Program-made: the position numbers and the translations under genes
NCBI GenBank assembly: GCA_022592445.1
Contig: JABYQR010000188.1
Span: 1 to 64,000 of the forward strand
Reading direction: 5' to 3'
Length of the DNA: 64,000 nt
DNA from: Cytidiella melzeri
Taxonomy: Eukaryota > Basidiomycota > Agaricomycetes > Polyporales > Irpicaceae
The notes under the pieces: model-generated
Seen by the model: the letters and a program-made list of their open reading frames with translations, nothing else
What the model was told of the DNA's origin: nothing
Databases searched by the model: none
In this document: positions 56,438 to 64,000 of the stretch, piece by piece
How the letters are laid out: every line of letters begins with the position of its first letter
Position numbering within the stretch: position 1 is the stretch's first letter

Positions 56438-57900
56438 CGGTGGTCGAAAATTCTACAGCAAGTCATCAAGGAGAGTGAACGTCTTGAGAGACAACGAAGG
56501 CGACCGCGCCGCCGTCAACGGCGAGGGCTGGAGAACACGCAAAGTATTATGGAAAGGAGGAGGAGGTAGAAAGCAACGCAGGAACAACGCAGCTCCCATC
56601 TTCGACAACGCTGTCTGCGCGGATTGGCGCTCGTCTTTTCTTGTTTACTTTCATCTTCCAACTACCAAGGGCAGCTCAAACCTCTACAAAGCATCCATTG
56701 GCAGCACATATTGCCATCGGGAACATGAAGTATATGCCGATTTCAGGCGGTTCGAGGTATTCCTTGACTGCTCACATCGACGGCCAAACCGAGCAGTGCG
56801 CATAATGCAAGGATAAGAGACAGGTCGCATACGTTCTTCAACAATGGTCAAAGGTGAGTGCATTGTCATTCAAGCAAGTCGCCTTCGCTTCTGTGCCAGT
56901 TAACGTTGATCCTCGTCCTCTGAGACCTGCAAACTGCTACATGCGGCTTTCTCGCTTTCTGTGTGTTCGAGAATGCCAACAGCCACTCTCGTACTCCTTT
57001 GTGAGGCTGTCCACCCTTGGACGAGCTCAACCTTGCAACGGGAGTTCGGGTCCGCGCGTAGGACAGACGGCCGAGCCACGGGCTTTGCTCTCGTGGATCA
57101 CGTCTTCCACGTGTGTCCTCAAGTTTGGATAGACTACGGCAAGATGAATGTTATCGTCGAGTGGTTACTTTGTACGACGAAGGCCTCTGTGGGGACTCCT
57201 GCCAATGCGAGGCTAGTGCTGGAACTTGGGGTAGTATATGAAGCCTACATTTCTTTCCGTCGTTATCAGGCCTTGTCATTGGTACGTAGCAATATACCAC
57301 ATAGTTGTGTCTGTTGTGAAATACATTGACCGATTACACGAGCAGTGTTCCTCTCTTGCTTACACTCACATGTACTGTAAGTCTGTTATGTCCTCCTGCG
57401 ATGACTGATCGGAGCGGAGGGGACTGGCTTGCTCACCGCGGGCCAACTCCCGCGTTGAGTGGCTCGGACGAACTTCGTCGATGTAATGTTGCAGTCTGGT
57501 TCGAGCTCGCTGCAAGGCTGGGCCAGACCGAGAATACCCACTGCTTTGCAGCTGGTCTGGGCACGGCACGTCCAAGCGCCGAGCTGAACCACAGATTATC
57601 TGCGCCGTGCAATCGCATCTCGCCGCTCCTCTCGACGTCCTCAACGCTGCAAAGCTCGGTGTCGAGCAACATGTGTGCGTAAAAGATATGTATAAGTAGC
57701 AAATGTCAACCGCCGTTTATACACGAGAACTATATCTGCGTCAGCGATGATGATACCGGTCTCATACGACGAGCAGTGTCTGCCTGGACAAGCCGAATAC
57801 AAATTCTTAAAACAGACACCAGACCTCTGCTCCAGACCACCACCACCTCTGCTCCAGTCCATCACCACCTCGCCAAGCTCTCTCCGTCCTCACCACCATC
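56438..57900. other. Divergent intergenic region, no convincing gene
   Basis: About 1.5 kb between two genes read outwards. A frame at 56961-57329 has no recognisable motif. The PDC promoter must lie at its right end, where two CTCTGCTCCAG repeats (about 57824-57834 and 57847-57857) and CACCACC runs precede the TATA box. Confidence 0.4.
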
Positions 57901-57908
57901 TATAAATT
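57901..57908 (+). promoter_or_regulatory. TATA box of the PDC gene
   Basis: TATAAATT lies 111 bp upstream of the ATG, followed by a pyrimidine- and CCA-rich leader, typical of strongly expressed fungal glycolytic genes. Confidence 0.65.
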
Positions 57909-58011
57909 CTCCAGCACCAAGACAAGCTCCCTCACCACCATCCATCTTCATCCCTAGACACCTCATAGAACAACTAGACGGACATCAACTCCAACTCTAC
58001 AGCAGACAATC

Positions 58012-60172
58012 ATGTCGTCCCAGACAGTCGCATCTCTTCAGGCATCCGTCAAGCACCTCAAGCATGAGCTTGCCACAATGCAGGTGTCCGACCAGATCCC
58101 TGCAGCAAGCAGCTCGGTCACCGTCGCTGATTATCTCCTCGAGCGTCTCCATCAGCTTGACGTAACGGTGCGCAACCATCGACTCACCTCCGCATGTCTA
58201 CTCAGCCTGATCACACCTTTGTAGACCATGTTTGGTCTTCCTGGGGACTTCAATCTCGGATTCTTGGATTACGTCGAGGATCACCCAACAATCGAATGGG
58301 CAGGAAACTGGTGAGTTGCTTCTGCACCTGATACTCGTAGACGCTTATCGTTAAATATAATGGTCTTTCCGTGCAGCAACGAGCTCAACTCGGCATATGC
58401 TGCTGACGGATACGCTCGTGTCAAAGAACGCAGCATCGGTGTCCTGCTCACGACCTTCGGTGTCGGCGAACTGAGCGCAACAAACGGCATCGCAGGTGCT
58501 TTCTCCGAGCATGTTCCCGTCCTCCACATCGTTGGTGTACCCTCCACCACTCAGCAAAAGAACAAGCCCATGCTGCATCATACCCTTGGCGACGGCCGCT
58601 ACGACGCGTACCACCAAGCGGCCAAGAACTTTGCTATCTCCCACGCGTCTCTTACGGACAAGGCGACCGCTGCAGCCGAGATTGACCGTGTCCTTACCGA
58701 ACTCGTCGTCCAGGCCAGACCTGCCTATCTCATGCTTCCCACCGATCTCGTTCATGAACACATTTCTAGCAAACGTCTTCTCACGCCTCTGAATACCGAG
58801 CCACCCGAGAACGATGCCGAGATCGAGAGCTTCGTTCTTAACGAGATCTTGAGCCTCGTAGAGAAAGCGGAGAGGGATGTCGTAATTCTGCTCGATGCTT
58901 GTGCTATCAGGCACGGTGTCCGAGAGGAGGCAAAGGCCTTTGCTGAGAAGACCAGACTCCCGGTGTTCGCAGCACCCATGGGCAAGTCCGCAATCTCAGA
59001 GCAGTATGAGCGCTACGGCGGTGTAAGTGCATGTTTGTCGATCAAAGCGAAGCTTGACTGACAATGTCCCGTGTAGATCTACGTCGGAACGATCAGTCGT
59101 CCGGAGGTGAAAGCCAAGGTCGAGAGCGCGAAGCTCATTATTACAATTGGTGGCATCAAGAGCGACTTTAATACCGGTAACTTTACCTACGAAATCCCCA
59201 CCACCAACATTGTCGAGGTAACCATCGCTGACATCGATATACCAGTACCTTTGCTGACATTTTGCCTCCAGCTTCATTCGGATCACACCAAAATACAATA
59301 TGCCGTGTACCATGGCATCGGCATGAAACGTCTCCTCCCCAAACTCACAGAACATCTCGAAGCCTTCAAGGAGGAATCGCAAAAACTCACTGTACCTCAC
59401 TTCACGCTACCCGTCCCGGAGGAAGCCGACGGCGCGATCACCCACGCATGGCTCTGGCCGCGTGTTGGTCAATTCTTCAAGAGTGGCGATGTCGTCGTCG
59501 CGGAGACCGGTACGAGCAGCTTCGGCGTGCTTGACGTGCCCCTCCCAGAGGGTGCCATATTCGTCAGCCAGATCTTGTGGGGAAGCATTGGCTGGGCACT
59601 CGGATCCACCCTGGGTGCCGCTGTTGCTGCGCGGGATTTGGGTCTCAACAGGACGATATTGTTCATTGGTGACGGTAGCATGTGAGTCCCTCTTTCGTTC
59701 ACCCACCCCACTTGCCTGAATGATTAATCATTGCTCTTCGATAGTCAATTGACGGTGCAAGAACTGTCGGTGATGATGCGGATGGAACTGAAGCCAATAA
59801 TCTTCTTGTTGAACAACAGTGGGTACACGATTGAGCGGTACCTACACGGTGAGAAGAGAAAGTACAACGACATTGTCAACTGGTCAGTGGTTTCCTCCCT
59901 TCCGCTCTTACCGATAGTTAATCAACTCCAACAGGAACTGGACAGCACTTCTCAGCACCCTCGGAGGCATTGAGGGCAAGAGCTGTCAATCGTATACGGT
60001 CAAGAACAAGACTGAGCTCTCCAGCCTCCTCGACAACACCGAGTTCGCAAAGGCAGACAAGATTCAGCTCGTGGAAATGTTGATGCCTCAACACGACGCC
60101 CCGCGGGCGCTGAAGGTCCAGGCTGAGCTGAGCGGGAAGACGAACAAGTACGGGGCGATTGGTGTCAACTAA
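58012..60172 (+). CDS. PDC: Pyruvate decarboxylase
   Basis: Seven exons: 58012-58167, 58225-58310, 58377-59022, 59077-59217, 59272-59681, 59745-59882, 59935-60172; 604 residues. All six introns are 51-66 bp GT-AG. About 35 extra N-terminal residues precede the conserved VTVADYLLERLHQL. The thiamine diphosphate and active-site segments are present: FGLPGDFNL with the following catalytic-type Glu (PTIEWAGNCNELNSAYAADGYAR), GDGR with His-His (MLHHTLGDG), and GDGSIQLTVQELS...LLNNSGYTIE for the Mg-diphosphate site. The enzyme turns pyruvate into acetaldehyde and CO2 in the cytosol, the first step to ethanol. The gene appears intact. Phenyl- or indole-pyruvate decarboxylases are the nearest alternatives. 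Confidence 0.95.
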
Positions 60173-60761
60173 CGAGACAAAAATAATTTGAACATGAAGC
60201 TCAAAGCAACAAGTTGTACAACATGACCTTGTGTAGGAAGCACACTCTGAATTCCCCCGCTCTCCTTTCTCTCGTTTTACTCGTTAGATCGGATGTGACC
60301 AGTACCTTTTAGTGTTGTATTCTAGACTGTAATATATTAGATATGTTGTCTCTCAACTTCGATGTAATGTTGTATGAGTCCTATGCGCCGGCTAACAATG
60401 GGTCTAGCTCCAATCCCCATCTCTGTCCTGATCGATGCTGCGTCTGCGAAGCAACAACGGCTTTTCCAAGAGTTTGTTCTACGGGCGATCAAATTTGGAG
60501 GTAGCTCTCAGAGTTTTGTTACCGTGTACTGGGAAGAACGCTGGGGCCAAAACATTCGCGGAATTGAGGAAGAACGTGGGTATGTGGGAGGCACCTGAAG
60601 CTTGTTTGTGAACAGCCCTTAGTGAAGCAAAAGCTACCGCGCAGAAGAGGAGGTACCGGCTAACATGTATGATATCGATATTCGACAGACAAATATCAAT
60701 GTGATTCATATATCTGCCCGACAATTACTTTACTCTCAACAAACACCCCGACGGTTTCGCT
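60173..60761. terminator. Convergent 3' region between PDC and the arrestin gene
   Basis: AATATATTAGATATG near 60332 is a plausible polyadenylation region for PDC. A short frame at 60374-60598 has no motif and is likely chance. Confidence 0.4.
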
Positions 60762-62221
60762 CTAATCCTCATCGCGGTGCCATTCTGCTACTGTATGATA
60801 AGCTCTGCAAATGGCGGTCAATATCAGCTCCGGATGACACTTCGGGTCATCAAAAGTGTAATCTGCAACTCACGGTGGTGGGCCAAGTTCTGGAGGGGGG
60901 CCGTCCCATGCAACAGCTTGCTGTCCAGCCGGAAGAGGTCCCACGCACGATCCGATCTGGACAGGAAACTTGATCTTGAGGTCATTCCCAATGCCAGGGA
61001 AATCTACCGAGAGACACAACATGTACTGTGGCAGTTGATAGTCAGCCAGGCAGACTCATTGTGTGATGGATGCCATTCCGTGAGACATACAGTTACGGCC
61101 ATGGTCTGGAAAGTGAAAGTGGGCGGACAAGTGTACTGCATAGAGGACTTGAAGATTACTTCCTGCTTCCACTGTCCTTTGCAATGCGTCTTCTTCTGGT
61201 CTGACACGGAAGGAAGCCATTCCTTGTCCATCACTTCGACCTCCACAGCCTTGTATACTGTTGCAGGGAGAGACGGACCCATACCTCCAACGTAGCAAAC
61301 GAGATGATCTGAACTAGTGGACTCATGACCATTCGCGCAGATGTACACTCGTTGTTCTAGACAAAATTCCAAAGCATCCGGGGTTAGAGGAGGTGCAGGA
61401 AAGATCGGCTTGTCGGATGGGCTGTCGTCTTTGTGGTCAGGTTTGGAGAGGGTCACGATATTCAGTGTGAAAGGAATGTTCGTAAGGACGGGTAGAATGG
61501 GAATATCTGGCATGACTAGCTGGAAAGATGACATATCTCAGTCCACTGTCTGTACCAAGGAACCACATCGATGGACTTACTGTCATCTTTACATGCGCAT
61601 AATCTCCCCAAATACCCCTCCGAATTTCCTTCTGATCTTCCCTGACTTTCCACGGTCCCTGCCATCCGGCTCGAATAGAGGCTCTCAGCAGCGCACCAGG
61701 AGAGCTCGATTGCATAACGGAGATCGGGCAGAGAATCCGTTTGTCCAAGTGCAGCGCACCTCTCCTCCCTACCACCTCAATGAAATACGCAACGATACCC
61801 TGCTCTGCGAATCCGGTGAATTCACAGGACGGCGGGAGATTGTGCGGTAAGATGAAGTGGAAGGGGAGCCGGAGGACGTGTGAGTCAGGAGGAGGGTACA
61901 CAGAGCTAGATTGTTGCCATAGGGATATAGTGTCGTGAATTAGCCCGAACCGTTGCGTCCTATGGTATTCTGTTTCGCCCTGCCTTCGAGGCAGTTTGCT
62001 ATATAATCAAGTAGCTCGAATTATTTGCTCAACAGAACACGATGAGGAAGAAGGACGCACGTATAAACGGATCCACGTAGTTTGATGTGCACCTCCTCCA
62101 CCTTGCTCTTCGTCAAGACGGGAAAGTTCAGGTGTACCTCTCCTTCGAGAACCTCTCCTGCAACTCTTAAGTTCTTGGCAAACATAAGAGAAATTGCCGG
62201 TGGAACATCTGAGTTGTCCAT
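60762..62221 (-). CDS. Arrestin-like protein (alpha-arrestin family)
   Basis: Minus strand, about five exons, ATG at 62221 and TAG at 60762-60764. Exon 1 has AGEVLEGEVHLNFPVLTKSKVEEVHIKLRGSVYT, the start of an arrestin N-domain. Exon 2 continues with the matching C-strand pattern (LRLPFHFILPHNLPPSCEF, then GIVAYFIEVVGRRG). A third exon (from about 61530, LVMPDIPILPVLTNIPF) is the arrestin C-domain, with YTCPPTFTFQTMAV. The last exons give DFPGIGNDLKIKFPVQI and end PPPAYHTVAEWHRDED; the phase of one internal splice is not settled. The product is about 380 residues. Alpha-arrestins recruit Rsp5-type ubiquitin ligases to membrane transporters; no clear PPxY is seen, only PPAY. Confidence 0.8.
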
Positions 62222-62238
62222 CGCAGAAATGTTTCGTG

Positions 62239-62281
62239 CTAAGAGCGTTACGTGCGTTCTCCTTCGTAGTTATCTACTCAC
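62239..62281 (-). other. Possible 5' UTR intron of the arrestin gene
   Basis: Upstream of the ATG the coding strand has GTGAGT at 62281-62276 and CTTAG at 62243-62239, 43 bp in all. It would be removed before the start codon. Plausible but short. Confidence 0.4.
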
Positions 62282-62318
62282 CTCGTGGTGTGTGTTGAGG
62301 GAGTCTTGAGCCGGATGC

Positions 62319-62325
62319 ATATATA
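62319..62325 (-). promoter_or_regulatory. TATA box of the arrestin gene
   Basis: TATATAT on the coding strand, about 100 bp upstream of the ATG. Confidence 0.5.
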
Positions 62326-62654
62326 CTCCTTGCTGAGGCCCTGCGCCTCCTGCGGGCACGTAGGAATTGGCGCTACGACAAGCCACAAGCCACATTGCGC
62401 CAGTGTGGCAGGCACAATGTGGCAGTCCGAGCGCGACAGCCACAGTCACATCGCTGTAACTGTGTACCTCCAGTGCCCCATCAATAGCGTTCGCGTGAAC
62501 CAAAGTATGGCACAAGGCCGAAGTGGTCAAAAGGCAACATATACTGCTATGTTTGGTGCTCAGACTGTCTTAGCAATTCATGTCTGCCCTGCAGAGCTTC
62601 AAAATTATGTTGTCACGCTGTAACTTGTGTGACATAAAGAGCTCCGTGACGTTA

Positions 62655-62703
62655 CTTGCGCCATTGCGCATGGCGCAAGGAAAAGTTAGAAATGGCGCAA
62701 GGG
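62655..62703. repeat. Perfect palindrome and third copy of ATGGCGCAAG
   Basis: CTTGCGCCAT (62655-62664) and ATGGCGCAAG (62670-62679) are exact reverse complements around TGCGC. ATGGCGCAAG recurs at about 62692-62701. This lies between two genes read outwards and could be a regulator binding site. Confidence 0.7.
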
Positions 62704-62908
62704 TAGAGATGGCAAGAAATATATCAGTAACACCTATCCTACCCGCAATCACGCTCTCGTTAGAGGCCATCAGGTAGCGGGGCCCTTGTAACCATTAGAG
62801 GGAGATGTAGCAATATTGCTCACCCGTAGAGATTCCCCTTCAATATTGTCCCAGATCTAGCAGATCTCAGTTGCCCAAACAAGTATCCACTCACTTCCAG
62901 TCCGAGGA

Positions 62909-63160
62909 TGTACCTGGCACACGTGCCCTGCCCTCCGCTCACGTGCCCCGCCATCTGCTCACCAGATTTGGAAGCTCCGGTGCCTCTGAAAGCCAATCCT
63001 GTGCTCTCCTGCACTTTCCACGTGTTCCCCCCGCGTGGATGTACCTGGCACACGTGCCCCGCCCTCCGCTCGCGTGTCCCGCCCTCCGCTTGTGATATCA
63101 CGCCAGATTTGGAAGCTCCCATGCCTCCGAAAGCCGATCCCGCGCTTCCCCGCGCTCCCC
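62909..63160. repeat. Tandem duplication of ~132 bp with CACGTG motifs
   Basis: Copy one starts GTACCTGGCACACGTGCCC at 62909 and copy two at 63041. They share CGCCAGATTTGGAAGCTCC-like and GCCTCnGAAAGCC blocks with about 15-20% divergence. CACGTG occurs at least four times within the pair and once more near 63316. No gene seen. Confidence 0.8.
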
Positions 63161-63787
63161 CCGCACTCCCTGCCCTCCCCATGCTCTTCTTGCGCTCTCC
63201 ACGCCCTCTCTGTATCTAGGTAACCCCTGCTGTGTCTTGTACAAGCATTGAATTACATTGATTGAACTTTCAGATGCGTGTCAGGGCTCTCCAGCCCATC
63301 AGAGTGTGATGGTCACGTGTGCTCGGGCAATCTCCAGTTTACCAGATGAGCGTGTGAGTTACTGCTTATGGATAATAAAGTTGGCGCTCGCCCGTCGCTG
63401 TCCTTTGTATCACCCCCAGTCAACAGCCGTCCTTGTTATACCTTACAGGTATCGAGGGGATCTCTCTTGAACTTCACAACCACACTTGTCATGGGCAATG
63501 TGCGTGGCAAGCACGGCGGCGCACTTTCATCCAAGGTCAATATACGTATATTGCATCGATGGGGACCGTCGGTTCTAAAGCAGAGATGCACATTGAATCT
63601 AACAGGCGATGCAGAGGCGCGTAAGGATGCAGAGATACAGGCAAGACTAGCTGGTAAGTTCTCCACAAGCTTATTAGCTGAGACTTACCACTCTCAATCA
63701 TGGAGGCTTGAGTACAGAGCAACGCGAGCTGTTGCATGGGGCGGACTTTGCCAATAACAATCCAATGGAAGTCGCCACATATCAATG
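63161..63787. other. Short open frames without recognised function
   Basis: Overlapping frames (for example 63368-63757, with KHGGALSSKVNIRILHRW and GDAEARKDAEIQARLAG, followed by a GTAAGT donor at about 63655) could be exons of a gene running off the right edge. No domain is recognised. Confidence 0.3.
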
Positions 63788-64000
63788 ATGAACATCCCCG
63801 CTGGCGATGAAGCCACGGTCGAGTCAGGCGCAGGAGGGGAGCTTGAAATCTGCCAGGATATATTGGATGAGCTACAAGTAATGCCGTGAGTGTTGTCTTC
63901 TACCAGTGTCAGTTTGTATACTCATCAGTTCAGCAAACAATATGATCCGCGTACACGTCGAGATCGCGTACATCTTCAGAATGTCGCATGGAACGAGCAA
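63788..64000 (+). CDS. Start of an unidentified acidic protein, cut by window end
   Basis: ATG at 63788 opens MNIPAGDEATVESGAGGELE, then ICQDILDELQVMP up to a GTGAGT donor at 63886. After an acceptor near 63930, either of two frames stays open to the window end. Too little is present to assign a family; the ATG may also be internal to a longer gene. Confidence 0.35.

Noticed and set aside
56961..57329. Possible gene MPTATLVLLCEAVHPW... and an upstream ATGGTCAAAGGTGAGT
   Set aside because: The ATG-GTGAGT looks like a first exon, but no downstream frame shows a recognisable domain or consistent splicing.
1..64000. tRNA or rRNA genes
   Set aside because: No cloverleaf with A and B boxes and no rRNA-like conserved segments were noticed on either strand; a tRNAscan-type search was not possible.

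Overview
The window looks like nuclear DNA of a filamentous basidiomycete, most likely an Agaricomycete. Genes are split by many 45-70 bp GT-AG introns. The mobile elements belong to groups typical of that class: Ty3/gypsy chromoviruses, Ty1/copia, and Plavaka-type DNA transposons. A DUF6532-like domain, largely a basidiomycete family, occurs twice. No rRNA, tRNA, CRISPR array or bacterial-style operon was seen. All assignments come from reading the translations; no database search was possible.

Layout. (1) 1-~5160: the 3' part of a decayed gypsy chromovirus with its 3' LTR. (2) ~5.2-9.9 kb: gene-poor DNA with a 2 kb tandem array of ~120-130 bp units in a higher-order pattern. (3) 10041-10730: a predicted secreted protein. 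(4) 10933-34104: a nest of transposons inside what looks like the 3' end of a TRM61 (tRNA m1A58 methyltransferase) gene. Plavaka-1 (10987-17300) and a copia element (17729-34051) both interrupt it, and a 10.9 kb gypsy element (22244-33124) sits inside the copia gag. (5) 34330-37944: RAD4/XPC on the minus strand. (6) 39.2-41.5 kb: a linker-histone-fold protein. (7) 42462-44891: a PPPDE-thioredoxin-PUL protein. (8) 45511-51752: Plavaka-2, with an apparently intact transposase, inserted into an unidentified minus-strand gene. (9) 52624-56437: a large serine-rich protein. (10) 58012-60172: pyruvate decarboxylase. (11) 60762-62221: an arrestin-like protein. (12) A repeat-rich promoter region and an incomplete gene at the right edge.

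The most interesting system is the pair of Plavaka elements. Each has a transposase gene and a second gene with a DUF6532-like domain, transcribed head-to-head from a shared 160-255 bp promoter region. Both elements end in CATCAGGRAA, and both are flanked by a 2-bp direct repeat (AG and CG). In both cases removing the element and one copy of the repeat restores an open reading frame across the site. The DUF6532-like protein therefore looks like a transposon-encoded partner of the transposase.

The nested gypsy element is also unusual. It carries one extra open frame upstream of gag and two between pol and the 3' LTR, all in sense orientation. The ordinary genes (RAD4, PPPDE-thioredoxin-PUL, PDC, arrestin) look intact; much of the remaining sequence is transposons and their debris.
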